The translations under genes and the position numbers were made by a program. From assembly GCA_902511005.1 (NCBI GenBank), contig CABXDN010000010.1, positions 1 to 42,956 on the forward strand: 42,956 nt of DNA, written 5' to 3'. Below the pieces are notes generated by a model. The model saw only the letters and a program-made list of their open reading frames with translations. It had not been told where the DNA came from and did not search any database. How positions within the stretch are numbered: the stretch's first letter is position 1; the number at the start of each line of letters is the position of its first letter. Below are positions 1-9,989 of the stretch, one piece after another. Origin of the DNA: an uncultured Candidatus Poseidoniales archaeon (GTDB lineage Archaea; Thermoplasmatota; Poseidoniia; Poseidoniales; Thalassarchaeaceae).

Positions 1-309
1 GCCGCAGGAATCTACGCATTAGAGAATAATATCAATCGTTTAGCCGAGGATCATATTAGAGCCAAGAGTTTAGCAAGTGCGATAAATAGTATAGACTCTT
101 TCTCAGTTAATTTGGAAACCGTTCAATCAAATATGATTTACATCTCTTGTGCAGATGGCCAAGCTCAATCATTAGTCGACAATTTATCTAAAGAAGGCAT
201 AGATATCTTGACAATTAATGATTCTACTGTAAGGGTGGTAATACATTTACATATTACTGATGAAGATATTGAAAGAACGATTACTGCATTCAAAAATACA
301 AACAATTAA
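1..309 (+). CDS. ltaE: L-threonine aldolase, C-terminal part (5' truncated by window edge)
   Basis: The reading frame is open from base 1 and ends at TAA 307-309, so only the last 102 residues are present. The opening segment (AAGIYALENNINRLAEDH) matches the helix near the end of low-specificity L-threonine aldolases. The end (RVVIHLHITDEDIERTI) matches their closing beta-helix segment. These PLP enzymes split L-threonine or L-allo-threonine into glycine and acetaldehyde in the cytoplasm. The PLP-binding lysine and most of the active site lie outside the window, so activity cannot be judged. The frame runs without interruption and nothing suggests decay. Confidence 0.85.
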   Translation, partial: AAGIYALENNINRLAEDHIRAKSLASAINSIDSFSVNLETVQSNMIYISCADGQAQSLVDNLSKEGIDILTINDSTVRVVIHLHITDEDIERTITAFKNTNN

Positions 310-317
310 CCCTCTAG

Positions 318-322
318 TTTTT
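318..322 (+). terminator. Short oligo-T tract after the threonine aldolase gene
   Basis: Five T residues lie nine bases after the aldolase stop codon. Archaeal RNA polymerase can terminate at oligo-T without a hairpin. The next gene starts only 25 bases later, so read-through is equally possible. Confidence 0.25.
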
Positions 323-347
323 GTGTTTAAACAATTTCCGATTTATC

Positions 348-1280
348 ATGACTCGTGTACGTGCCATAGTGGTCACACTGTTTCTAATATTCCTTTCACA
401 GCAATCTTTTGCTGAGTCTGATAACATAAAGACATGGCATAATGTACTTTCTGATTCAACTGACACTGGTACTTTAGGTGGGGTCTCAATTTCTCTTTCT
501 GAGAATGTTTCCAGTGATAGCAATACTATGAGTTCTGCAGAATGGCCCCATCTAATCGAGGTATACACCGCTACTTGGTGTACTAACTGTGTAAGGACAG
601 AGGCGATAACCAATTCTCTAATTTTATCTGATAATGAAAGTATAATGCAAATTCATTACCACCGCTTTATTGCCGAAGTCCAAGACCCCTTTGGGTCACA
701 AGAAACTGATGATAGGTGGGTTGATAGATATGGTAAATCTTCAGATATAGCAGGTGATTTAGAACGTATTGCTCCATCTAACGTATTTGATGGCGAGAGA
801 CTTCATGTTGGGACCACATTTTCATCAGATTCTTTAGATACTGATTATCAAATTTCTTTCGACACCGCTCCATCAATAGAGTACTCGGATTTTTCAGCAA
901 CATTAAATTGGTTCAATGAGTCAGATACCGACAGGTTTTCTTGGAATATTTCTACTCCCTCATTGACCGAATCATATACGGTAAGTCCTAAACTTTTCTT
1001 CATCGAAGAAGTGGGTTACTTTCCTGAAGGTGGTAACGGAGAAGAGTATTATCATAATATTCTAAGAGATATTGTGAATCTCCCCTCTCAAGAAGGCGAG
1101 ATTTTAGTAGATTACAATTCTGCTTACGATGGCACTGATTTGAGCGTAGTTCTAGTATTCGATTGGTATTATAATGATGATACTGGTGCATTTAGTGCTC
1201 TTCCATTCCCCAATTTAATTGTATTAGTTTCACTTTTTGTTGCGGCAATACATCCTCGGAAAAATAAATTATCAATGTAA
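348..1280 (+). CDS. Exported thioredoxin-like protein with C-terminal membrane anchor
   Basis: A predicted 310-residue protein. Residues 1-22 look like a signal peptide: basic start, hydrophobic core, ending QQSFA. Residues 66-90 carry a thioredoxin-type strand and active site, TATWCTNC, with the CxxC cysteines at 78 and 81. The C-terminus has a hydrophobic segment (about 285-302) followed by HPRKNK, a typical outside-to-inside anchor, so the thioredoxin-like domain should face outward. The start is ATG 348; a TTG at 321 would add nine residues ahead of the signal peptide and is less likely. Roughly 190 residues after the CxxC are beta-rich and unrecognised. A role in thiol-disulfide exchange on secreted proteins is inference. 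It lies 68 bases before the nuclease pair, with no evident functional link. Confidence 0.7.
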   Translation: MTRVRAIVVTLFLIFLSQQSFAESDNIKTWHNVLSDSTDTGTLGGVSISLSENVSSDSNTMSSAEWPHLIEVYTATWCTNCVRTEAITNSLILSDNESIMQIHYHRFIAEVQDPFGSQETDDRWVDRYGKSSDIAGDLERIAPSNVFDGERLHVGTTFSSDSLDTDYQISFDTAPSIEYSDFSATLNWFNESDTDRFSWNISTPSLTESYTVSPKLFFIEEVGYFPEGGNGEEYYHNILRDIVNLPSQEGEILVDYNSAYDGTDLSVVLVFDWYYNDDTGAFSALPFPNLIVLVSLFVAAIHPRKNKLSM

Positions 1281-1301
1281 TTTTCACATTGTAATATCGT
1301 C

Positions 1302-1315
1302 GGGTTCAAAAACCC
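1302..1315. repeat. Small inverted repeat upstream of the AddB-like gene
   Basis: GGGTT and AACCC are separated by CAAA, and the element is flanked by copies of CGTCG. It sits between the thioredoxin-like gene and the nuclease ribosome-binding site. It could be a weak terminator hairpin, a leader structure or chance. Confidence 0.25.
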
Positions 1316-1336
1316 TCGTCGTTATGATTAATACTC

Positions 1337-1343
1337 GGAGGTG
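1337..1343 (+). promoter_or_regulatory. Strong ribosome-binding site fixing a TTG start
   Basis: GGAGGTG lies five bases before TTG 1349. This supports TTG rather than the in-frame ATG at 1364 as the start of the AddB-like protein. Confidence 0.7.
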
Positions 1344-1348
1344 CTAAC

Positions 1349-4300
1349 TTGAGTAGCCATAATATGAATATAACCAATGAAGAGATTTTCTCGGGGCAAT
1401 CTCCTGCTTGGTTGTATGATCATATAATTTCTGAAATTTCCAACCCAATTCCATATTCGCAAGGCGGTCTTCCTAAATTATTAATCATATACCCTAATGA
1501 TGAATCTAGACTAGAGATGCTCTCAAAAATTGCTGACGAAGGATATGTAATCGACCGAAATTTACACCATACAGTTAATTCATTAATGATTTCAATTATG
1601 AATGATTTTAGAATGCCACAATTATTCAAGAATGCACCATATTTTGATTCAATAATTCATGAAGAATGCGTCAAAGAATCAACAAAACTAGGATTTCCTC
1701 TAATCAACCCTTTACCTACAATGCATTGGGGTCATGGTAAGACTAGAGCCCTTCTTCAATTACATAAATTTCTTTCTTCAGAAAGTGTAGACACATTTTC
1801 GTGGCAGGGCCCTGGTATCCCCACAATAAGCAAAATTCTAACTTCTTTAGAGACTAAAATGAATTTCACATATCCTGATTTTTTATCTCGCCGTCTTGTT
1901 AGTTATTTAGAGAAAATAGAGAAACCCTTCTCCTTAATAGGAATTGATGGAATCATAATGTTGAATCATTCGCCTACAACTTCCAAGGCATATCTAGATT
2001 TCATTTCCGCTGTTTCTTATCATTGTCCAATTCACCAATTAGCGAATAAAGGCAACTTTCGTAAAGGTGAACACGGATTATTATTATTAGATAACTATCC
2101 AGTAAAAGACGAATCAAGCCTACCGACTTGGGTTCCTAAACATAAACTCGATAATTTGAAAGAAACACGATTAAATAAAATACGAAGAGTATTAATCAAA
2201 GAGGAGAGCGATTCTTTCAATGCGGCTCTTTCTTTTGCCCGTGAGAAATTAGATTCTAGCTCAGATTCAAGAATAATAATTGTCGATCCAGATTATTACA
2301 ACAATGTATCTAAATGGAATATAGGTCTTAAAAATTTAGGGATTCCAATTAATCCTGTATCTATAAATGTCAAAAATCATCCATTAGGTTACTGGATAAA
2401 TAAATATCTTAAATTAGGCCATGATTCCGATTCATTTTCATTATTAAATCTTCGAGCATTGTCCCTCCAAAAAACAATTAATCTGTTCCCTGAAGTGCCC
2501 CCGCACCCTTTTGATAAGGATTTATTGCCCATTCCTGATATCGAAGTTCTCAATAGAGTTTCCATGCAAAATCATATTCTTGGTGGGCCCGGTGCTTTAG
2601 AAAGATGGATAAATAATTTATCTCGAACAAATATCGAAGTTGATAAAATAACAAAACCATCTGATTTAGAAAGAGTAAGGAAGCAAGAAGAAACCCTGTG
2701 GTGGTTACTTTGTTTATCCCAATGGCTTTACCCCATACTCAGTAAATCTGATCAACAAGTTATCAATAAGAGTAAAACGATAAATGGACTTTTATCGGAC
2801 CAATCATTTCCGTTACCAGAAGCTACTAAGTCTGGTGATCAATGGCTTTTAGAAACTCTAAAATTATCCAAAGAGAATTCTAGAATAGAAGAATTAGATG
2901 GATTATCCTGTTCTTCTGCAGGAGTAATACAAAATATATGGGCAGAATTAGATAAACTTAGAAAAATTCAAAATTTATTAAATCAAAATAATATTTCTTC
3001 GGACTGGGTCGAAGAAATATCAAATTTAATGAATAATATTGAAACATTTGTAACGTCTAATAAAACAAGTAGCAGATTAAGGGTATTGCCTGCTGAAAAA
3101 GTATTAGGCTGTACTGCTGATATGATAATTTTAGCTAATATCTCTTCACAATCTTGGAACTTAAAGGTTCCAAAGATGCATTTCTTAGGTGATGAAGAAA
3201 GGAATAAGTATAATCTTCTAAGAGCAGATAGTCCCGTTAGAAATGCTCGCCATATACGTGAACATATTTTCCATTGTTCGCCAGAGGTAATAATTCTTGA
3301 TCCAAGCAATGACGAATCAACACCCGCTGCCGCCCCCATTAGTGAATGGGTTTTAGAAAATGATTGTGCAGATATATCAGAAGTATTTGATTTAGAATTA
3401 TCAAATCTTTTTATCCCTAAACTTTTACGCCAAAAAGATGGGAAATCCCTGGAAAACAATATCGGTCCTACACTCTCACCTATTAACAGAAATGCAATAA
3501 CAATATCTCATGAACTCGGTCTTCAAAGAGATCGAGAACGACGTCAACCGAAGAAAGCAGACATAGATGGTTACATTTCAGAAGAGAATATAGGAAAAAT
3601 ATTTCAATTTAAACCCTCACATTTATGGAAAAAAAAGCCAAAAAAATTTCCTGAGGGTGTAGAATGGCCTCGCTTAAATCAAAGGTGGCCGGTGTATTCT
3701 GGGACACAAGAATGGAATGGAAAATTATTCGTTACTCCAACAGTTGATCCCCGGCCATTTGTTCCTGAATCGACAGGTGTGCTAGTTAGCGATAAGAGAA
3801 ATGGCTATTTATTTGATACTAAGTTAGGCAAGACCACATGGTCCCCCACAACTCTTCAAGATTGGCTAATTTGCCCTCGTCGAGGCTGGCTCACTCATGG
3901 AATAAAAGCAGGTATTGAAGAATCATCTCTTGATGAAGGACTTGATTCCAGAGTCCATGGTTCATTCTTTCACCAATTGCATTATGATTTATTATGCGAT
4001 GTTTTAGGGTTTAAATTAGGTAAAATTAGGGATATTGATAATTTAGAAACCCCGTCTAATTTAGCGAATTGTACAATTTCTGATGAACATCTCATGGCCA
4101 AAGGTCTTCATAATTTGGATAACCTAGCCCCATGGTTAACTAGAACTGATTCGGTATCAAAAAATAGACTTAGGATGATGAGTGGTATGTCGACAATTGA
4201 ATGGGAAAACTGGCTTGCAAACCCTCAACCAATTCCTCTTTCAGGTCGACTAGGTGAGATGATACAGTCAGAAAAATTAGAATTATCTAATTCTATACCG

Positions 4301-4978
4301 ATAGTATTTGAATGGAGATTCGATAGACTAAATCTATCACTTTCTAAAGAACTTACGATGCCTAATGGCGAACAACTATCGTCAATTCTAGTCAAAGGAT
4401 CGATAGATAGAGTCGATATTATCCCTTTTGTCATTGATGGTGAAAAAATTTGGATTAATGAAAATGGAAATAAAGATATAGCCCCATTAGAATTATACAA
4501 TTCTGAATGGAAACCACGTCGTCTCGTTGTGATTAGAGATTTAAAAACCTCTGAGAAAACTAAATCCAGTGATTTATCTAATCGTCATAAAAAAGGAATT
4601 CTTGAAGAATTGCAGTTAGCTCTGTATGCTAGAGCATGGGAACTAGAAAATCCCGGAGACTTAGTTGTCGGTGTGGGAATTTCTATTCTTGGTCAAAAGA
4701 CAACACACTATGTTGAAACTTCGGCTTCTGATTATACAAAATCTGTCGATAATATAGGTGAAAAGACTACGATTACCCACGATAAATATCGTTTCTTAAA
4801 TGAAGATTCTAGCCCTCAAAGTGACCCATTCAGAGCATGGCTTGCATCTAGAATTTCCACCGCATTAAACATTTCAAATAATGCTGATAATGGATATTTT
4901 CATCCTATACCTCAGGAGTTATGCAAATTCTGCAAAGTAAGAGATATTTGTGATGTAAGAGTGGAGGCCAGTTTCTAA
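1349..4978 (+). CDS. AddB-like PD-(D/E)XK nuclease with iron-sulfur cysteines
   Basis: A 1209-residue protein, the likely partner of the helicase that follows; the stop TAA and the next ATG share a base. The C-terminal third has the RecB-family nuclease layout: a His-bearing helix (GSFFHQLHYDL), GSIDRVD with D1020, IRDLKT with D1064 and K1066, then a QLALYARAWE helix. Four cysteines bracket this domain, C842 (ICPRRGW) and C1192-x2-C1195-x5-C1201. That is the 4Fe-4S staple pattern of Bacillus AddB. The N-terminal two thirds have no complete helicase motifs; a degenerate P-loop (WGHGKT, 127-132) is visible, as expected for an inactive helicase-like scaffold. The family processes double-strand DNA ends for recombination. 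The AddB assignment rests on architecture and gene pairing and could be broader. Confidence 0.8.
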   Translation: MSSHNMNITNEEIFSGQSPAWLYDHIISEISNPIPYSQGGLPKLLIIYPNDESRLEMLSKIADEGYVIDRNLHHTVNSLMISIMNDFRMPQLFKNAPYFDSIIHEECVKESTKLGFPLINPLPTMHWGHGKTRALLQLHKFLSSESVDTFSWQGPGIPTISKILTSLETKMNFTYPDFLSRRLVSYLEKIEKPFSLIGIDGIIMLNHSPTTSKAYLDFISAVSYHCPIHQLANKGNFRKGEHGLLLLDNYPVKDESSLPTWVPKHKLDNLKETRLNKIRRVLIKEESDSFNAALSFAREKLDSSSDSRIIIVDPDYYNNVSKWNIGLKNLGIPINPVSINVKNHPLGYWINKYLKLGHDSDSFSLLNLRALSLQKTINLFPEVPPHPFDKDLLPIPDIEVLNRVSMQNHILGGPGALERWINNLSRTNIEVDKITKPSDLERVRKQEETLWWLLCLSQWLYPILSKSDQQVINKSKTINGLLSDQSFPLPEATKSGDQWLLETLKLSKENSRIEELDGLSCSSAGVIQNIWAELDKLRKIQNLLNQNNISSDWVEEISNLMNNIETFVTSNKTSSRLRVLPAEKVLGCTADMIILANISSQSWNLKVPKMHFLGDEERNKYNLLRADSPVRNARHIREHIFHCSPEVIILDPSNDESTPAAAPISEWVLENDCADISEVFDLELSNLFIPKLLRQKDGKSLENNIGPTLSPINRNAITISHELGLQRDRERRQPKKADIDGYISEENIGKIFQFKPSHLWKKKPKKFPEGVEWPRLNQRWPVYSGTQEWNGKLFVTPTVDPRPFVPESTGVLVSDKRNGYLFDTKLGKTTWSPTTLQDWLICPRRGWLTHGIKAGIEESSLDEGLDSRVHGSFFHQLHYDLLCDVLGFKLGKIRDIDNLETPSNLANCTISDEHLMAKGLHNLDNLAPWLTRTDSVSKNRLRMMSGMSTIEWENWLANPQPIPLSGRLGEMIQSEKLELSNSIPIVFEWRFDRLNLSLSKELTMPNGEQLSSILVKGSIDRVDIIPFVIDGEKIWINENGNKDIAPLELYNSEWKPRRLVVIRDLKTSEKTKSSDLSNRHKKGILEELQLALYARAWELENPGDLVVGVGISILGQKTTHYVETSASDYTKSVDNIGEKTTITHDKYRFLNEDSSPQSDPFRAWLASRISTALNISNNADNGYFHPIPQELCKFCKVRDICDVRVEASF

Positions 4979-7900
4979 TGTCAGAAGATAGCAAAGAAGG
5001 TAAGAGTCCTTCAATGAGTCATAATATTGCTCAACGCTTAGCTCTAAATATAGATTCTCATATAGTTATCGATGCAGGTGCAGGTACCGGCAAAACTCGA
5101 ACCATAATAGATAGAGTAATCGAGCATTACTTGTCTGCAGATCAAAGAGCTACACGAATACTACCTACTCCCGACAGGCCATCAAAATTAGCAAGTGGAT
5201 TAATTTCTACAGAACCAAAAAATAGGGTGGACTTAGAAAATCATAAGGGTTTACTTCCCAGTGAAGTTGTATTACTAACATTCACTACCAAAGCTGCCGA
5301 TGAAATGCGAGATAGACTTAGAAGGAAATTAGTTAATCTAAGTTTAGGTTCTAAACACAATGACGGAGAAAATATGTCGGACCCAAGGATATTGAGAGCC
5401 GGCTTGAGTGAACAATTTCTATACCTTTTAGATGATGCACCTATAGGGACAATAGACTCATTCTTCCATCAATTAATAGCTCCATATAAAGGAATTCTCG
5501 GAAACTCTCTCAGTCATCAACAGATGACAACCTCTGAAAGAATAGCATTGAAAGATTCTGCATTAAATACACTTTGGAGACTGCCATCATACCCTCTCAG
5601 TGTAGCAGTTGATGCGGGCATTTATCCCGAAGATGTTGAAAAATTAATATCGTCCAGAGATAGAATTCAGAATTATTATTCTAGTCGCCGTAGAGCTATG
5701 GCAGTAATCCGTAATCTTTCCGAAAAATCACTTTTTCTCGATGAAGCCACGGAAAATCTAACCGAAGATGGTCTAAGCATAAGTCCAATTCTTTTGAAAG
5801 AAAAATTACTGGAATCAGTAGATGAGAATAGTTTAGATAATTTTAATCAGAAAATCAAAGGTTCAATAGATAATTATTGCCAATATATTAAAAATAATAT
5901 TGTTGCATATGGTGGGCAATGGGATACCAATACTCGCATATCTTGCTTAGATTATCTTTCCCAAAATCTTCCCGATACTAATATCTCTGAAAAATTAGTT
6001 TGGCTTAGTAACGTAATTCATTGCACTGCATCACGTTCTTCAATAATTAAAACATTGAATGGTAAAGAAAATGACCTTACTTTCTTCAGTGGTAAGAAGA
6101 AAACTAGCCTTCCAGATAAAGATTCTTGGGAAAAAGGAATTGGTAATGTAGCAGCACTAAATACAAATTTATTACCTATTGTTAATAATTTTAGATCCTT
6201 ATGGGAATCTAACGAAGCAGAAGCGATATTACATTATACAAAAATTATGATGTTAATAGATTCCACCCAAATTCCATTTTCTCCACCGAACTGGCTTCCA
6301 AGTGTTGTTGATATAGGTGCTGTTTTACCCAATCAAGCGCCATATAATGAGAAAGTAGTATATCGATTTAGTATCGAGCAAGAAGCCCAACATCTCGATG
6401 ATTTGAGAGTAGTCTTATCCGGATTTCTTAAAATTCTTAGTAAGTTAAAGCAGATCGATGAACTTCATGATTTTTCAGATACTAGGGATTTAGTAAGAGA
6501 TTTACTCCTATCGCGCTGCCCTGAGAATTGTAGAAGTTTTTATCATCAGTCAATGATTGATGCACTTGACAATGCAAACTCCTCTACTCCTTGGGATGAT
6601 AATCATATACATCTGGCTTTTGATAGATTAAAACATCTTGAATCAAAACCGAGTCTTGCTGGCGAATCCTTCTCATATCTTCAAGAAATTCGTAGAGATA
6701 TTGAATACAGATTTGAATTACTGAGAAAGATACGTAGGAGATATCGTGCCTTTGTCATTGACGAGGCTCAAGATAATTCGACACTTCAATGGCAAATCTT
6801 GGCTCGATTATGGGGTGAAAGATACTTCAATGACAATGAGGTTAATCCTCCGGATACTCCTTGGCAACCCACAATTTGTTATGTTGGAGATATCAAGCAA
6901 AGTATCTATTCATTTAGACAGGCTGAAGTCGGAGGCTTTAGGCTATATTCTGATTATCTACGTGATATCAATAAGCATGAATTTGCCAGTATTAAGCTTC
7001 TCACAGATTTCCCACCATTAAGAAAAGAAAATAAAAGTAGAGATCCAAGGAACGCTAATCATCTTACAATTTCAAGAGCAAGCAAACACCTTGAAAGAGG
7101 AGGGCAAGACCTAGATAATTGGGTAAACTTCGAACATTATGATGAGCAAGAAGCCCCTTCGCCGGAAGAAATCAAACTTCGAAAAGAGGGTGTAATTTCA
7201 CTTAAAATCAATTACAGAACAGATGCAGGTCTTCTCGAATTAATGAACGAATGGTGGAAAGATATCTTTTCTCCCCGACATAGAAAAATTCCTAATGCAA
7301 ACTTCTATGCCGATACTCAACTCTTATCTCCAAATAATAATTCATCCGGCTCCATTGAGTGGATTTGTCCTGTAGATACTAAAATCTCGGGCGACCCCCC
7401 ATCGGATCTAAACAAATACATTGATCCCTTCAGTATAAGTTCCTCTAATTCTCATGAAAGACAGGCATTAATGATTGCTTTGAGGATTAAAAATTTAGTA
7501 GAAGGTAGGCCTATTAGAGTCAGAGCAAGTTCTCAAGAAATAGGTGCAAATATATTACCTGCTGAACCCAAAGTACCTCCTAGTGAAATCATGGTCTTAC
7601 TTCCCACTCGTAATGAAATAGGTAACTTATTAGTAGGTTATTTAGAAGATTTCGGTATAGCAGTTCAATCAGATAAAGATGACGATGTATTAGCTCACCC
7701 TGCAGTCCATACTTTGAATGGTCTAATTCAATTTTTAGCTCGTCCTTTTGACCGTCACCATGCTTCTTGGGTTGCCAGATCATGTTTAATCGGATTTAAT
7801 GACGAGCAGTTAGATAGTTTCATTCGAAAATCAGATAGTTCAGAAAATTTACTTGAGCGTTTATTAGATATGGCCATCAATGATAGACAGAAATCTCTTA

Positions 7901-9951
7901 TTAATCGATGGATAGAGCTCTCTAAGAGAGGTCGAATCAACCAACTACTCGAAGATACAATTGACAATTCAGATATATTCCTCACATATTCAGATCGCAT
8001 CTCAGCGAATAATATTGAGCAATTCTTGGAATTAATAGGCTCTCTAAGTTCAGAAGTAGGTGGTGATATAATGGTAATTGCGAATCGCTTAAGAGAATTC
8101 AGTGAGCGTGCATCTTCATCTATTGAAGATACGAAAATAACTTCTGATAACTCGGTTAAAATTATGTCAATTCATAAGTCCAAAGGATTAGAATCTAGTA
8201 TTGTTTTTCTTGTGAATATTTTTTCTAGAGCACAAACTACAACCAATCAAGATTCTCGCTCCCGAGTGATGGTAAGTCCAGAACTTTTTGCAGGAAATCC
8301 AAAACCTTGGGGGGACGATGACCTATTCGTCCCCGCATCTTGGTTGCATACCAAAAGACTCTACCAGGCTAGAACAGATGCAGAAGCACGTCGGCTGTTC
8401 TATGTCGGTGCAACGAGAGCGAAGAAAAAATTAATTTTAGTTGGTTCACCCACAGGGACTACTTGGAAAGATAATGATTCTGCTACCGACGAATCTTATC
8501 TATCAGTACCCTGGAAATATCAAACTCCAATCCCTCAACTTGGCCAAATGTGGCTAGAATCATTACGCCAGAAATCATATAGATCGGGGGAAGAAGACTC
8601 TCCATGGCATAACGATTCTAATTTTTCCTCAAGCGGAATTTCTGATTCACCTGAGAATTTAGACTTTGATTTCCATCTTGATCCATTTAGTCTTCAAATT
8701 AATTCTTTTATCGGAAATAATATATTACCTGGAATTACTATTCTCCATCATCCTGATTGCTTTAATTTCGATAATTTTACTCCAGATATACTACTTACTC
8801 CATTACAAAAAATTGAACGCAAACATAATGCTGCAAAAGATACTTCTAATATACAAATACAAAATAATAAACTCCGTAAAGATTCTTTGTCAGTAGTCAA
8901 AATTCAACCGAGCCGTCTTTCGATATTAAGCCAGTGCTCTCGTCGCCATTGGATAGAAACTAGAGCCGGAATTTCATCTAATCCTATTATTTCTGAAATG
9001 AATAATAAGAAAATATCCTTTCTCCCTGGTGGCATAGACGCTGCAACATTCGGTAATGTGATTCATAGAATAGTTGAAATTGGAATTCCTAATCCTGGTC
9101 TAATTGACCCCGAATCGCCTTCTTTACCTGACTTATGGGTTAAGAAAAATCCTAATAATTTAATGAATAATACTATTCATGATGAAGTATACAAAGAGAT
9201 ACTTCCATCTAGTATGGATTCATCTGAAATTAGCCCATTAGTTCATCAAATGATTCAAAGATTATCTGCCGGAAAACTTGGACGTCTTGTTTCTGGAGAA
9301 GAAATAGATGGTGTAAAGGTTGAAGGTTTGAGAACAGAGATGCCATTCCATATATCGTTTGATGTACCTACAATTGACTTATTCATGACACGCTGGACTC
9401 CCAATGGTGAAATTCCTCTTTCTCAAATAGAAAAAACATCAGTAGTAATGGATGGGTTAATTGATTTGGTCCTATGTACTATTAGTGAAGATGGCCCCTG
9501 TATAAGGCCAATTGATTTGAAAACAGAAGAAGCAACTAAATTATATTCAAATAATTCTAATGGATTATTAGAGAGTCTTGGTAAAGACTCATATGAACCA
9601 TCTTGCCTATCTGAATATCAAATTCTAAATCATCATCGTATGCAGTTAGTTATCTACCATAGAGCATTACAAAAAATGGAAAGTAAAAGGGAGACTCCCA
9701 GGAAAGTTTTACGTCCTGCAATATGGATTGGAGTTACCGGACGATTGGTAGAATATCCCAAAGAAATGTTTGAAGAAGCGAATACTGAGTTAGACAAGAT
9801 TTTAGCTCAGGCTGCTAAAATTTCTCTAGACCCTAGAGACGTAATCGAAAATCACCCCCCTCTTTACGTTGAAGAATCAGAGCCATGTTTATCTTGTCCA
9901 TTCCATCGAGAACCTTTCCCAATTTGTGGTCCAATAACGCAGGACCTCTAA
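4978..9951 (+). CDS. AddA/RecB-like UvrD helicase with C-terminal nuclease
   Basis: A 1657-residue SF1A helicase-nuclease. Helicase motifs are intact: Walker A AGAGTGKT (33-40), motif Ia LTFTTKAADEM, Walker B/motif II VIDEAQD (593-599), motif III GDIKQSIYSFR, motif IV KINYRTD, motif V SIHKSKGLESS (around 1064-1074) and motif VI YVGATRAKK with R1147. A PD-(D/E)XK domain follows: FGNVIHRIVE, MDGLIDLV (D1496), PIDLKTE (D1513, K1515) and a QLVIYHRAL helix. It also has a cysteine set, C1320 (QCSRRHW) and C1637-x2-C1640-x9-C1650, resembling the iron-sulfur staple normally found in the B subunit. It is longer than bacterial AddA (about 1230). A GGAGG lies 10 bases before the ATG. It is probably translationally coupled to the AddB-like gene, the pair acting as an ATP-dependent end-resection nuclease. 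Confidence 0.88.
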   Translation: MSEDSKEGKSPSMSHNIAQRLALNIDSHIVIDAGAGTGKTRTIIDRVIEHYLSADQRATRILPTPDRPSKLASGLISTEPKNRVDLENHKGLLPSEVVLLTFTTKAADEMRDRLRRKLVNLSLGSKHNDGENMSDPRILRAGLSEQFLYLLDDAPIGTIDSFFHQLIAPYKGILGNSLSHQQMTTSERIALKDSALNTLWRLPSYPLSVAVDAGIYPEDVEKLISSRDRIQNYYSSRRRAMAVIRNLSEKSLFLDEATENLTEDGLSISPILLKEKLLESVDENSLDNFNQKIKGSIDNYCQYIKNNIVAYGGQWDTNTRISCLDYLSQNLPDTNISEKLVWLSNVIHCTASRSSIIKTLNGKENDLTFFSGKKKTSLPDKDSWEKGIGNVAALNTNLLPIVNNFRSLWESNEAEAILHYTKIMMLIDSTQIPFSPPNWLPSVVDIGAVLPNQAPYNEKVVYRFSIEQEAQHLDDLRVVLSGFLKILSKLKQIDELHDFSDTRDLVRDLLLSRCPENCRSFYHQSMIDALDNANSSTPWDDNHIHLAFDRLKHLESKPSLAGESFSYLQEIRRDIEYRFELLRKIRRRYRAFVIDEAQDNSTLQWQILARLWGERYFNDNEVNPPDTPWQPTICYVGDIKQSIYSFRQAEVGGFRLYSDYLRDINKHEFASIKLLTDFPPLRKENKSRDPRNANHLTISRASKHLERGGQDLDNWVNFEHYDEQEAPSPEEIKLRKEGVISLKINYRTDAGLLELMNEWWKDIFSPRHRKIPNANFYADTQLLSPNNNSSGSIEWICPVDTKISGDPPSDLNKYIDPFSISSSNSHERQALMIALRIKNLVEGRPIRVRASSQEIGANILPAEPKVPPSEIMVLLPTRNEIGNLLVGYLEDFGIAVQSDKDDDVLAHPAVHTLNGLIQFLARPFDRHHASWVARSCLIGFNDEQLDSFIRKSDSSENLLERLLDMAINDRQKSLINRWIELSKRGRINQLLEDTIDNSDIFLTYSDRISANNIEQFLELIGSLSSEVGGDIMVIANRLREFSERASSSIEDTKITSDNSVKIMSIHKSKGLESSIVFLVNIFSRAQTTTNQDSRSRVMVSPELFAGNPKPWGDDDLFVPASWLHTKRLYQARTDAEARRLFYVGATRAKKKLILVGSPTGTTWKDNDSATDESYLSVPWKYQTPIPQLGQMWLESLRQKSYRSGEEDSPWHNDSNFSSSGISDSPENLDFDFHLDPFSLQINSFIGNNILPGITILHHPDCFNFDNFTPDILLTPLQKIERKHNAAKDTSNIQIQNNKLRKDSLSVVKIQPSRLSILSQCSRRHWIETRAGISSNPIISEMNNKKISFLPGGIDAATFGNVIHRIVEIGIPNPGLIDPESPSLPDLWVKKNPNNLMNNTIHDEVYKEILPSSMDSSEISPLVHQMIQRLSAGKLGRLVSGEEIDGVKVEGLRTEMPFHISFDVPTIDLFMTRWTPNGEIPLSQIEKTSVVMDGLIDLVLCTISEDGPCIRPIDLKTEEATKLYSNNSNGLLESLGKDSYEPSCLSEYQILNHHRMQLVIYHRALQKMESKRETPRKVLRPAIWIGVTGRLVEYPKEMFEEANTELDKILAQAAKISLDPRDVIENHPPLYVEESEPCLSCPFHREPFPICGPITQDL

Positions 9952-9989
9952 ATCAAAGATTCAAAGACTATACAGCCTAACAAGGTACC

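Noticed and set aside
1721-1744. Active ATPase site in the AddB-like protein (WGHGKT)
   Set aside because: The upstream glycine of the Walker A motif is missing and no matching DExx or arginine-finger motifs follow, so an active helicase is unlikely.
2983-3459. 158-codon minus-strand frame inside the AddB-like gene
   Set aside because: Low-complexity Ser/Leu-rich translation opposite a long gene; no start signal and no motif.
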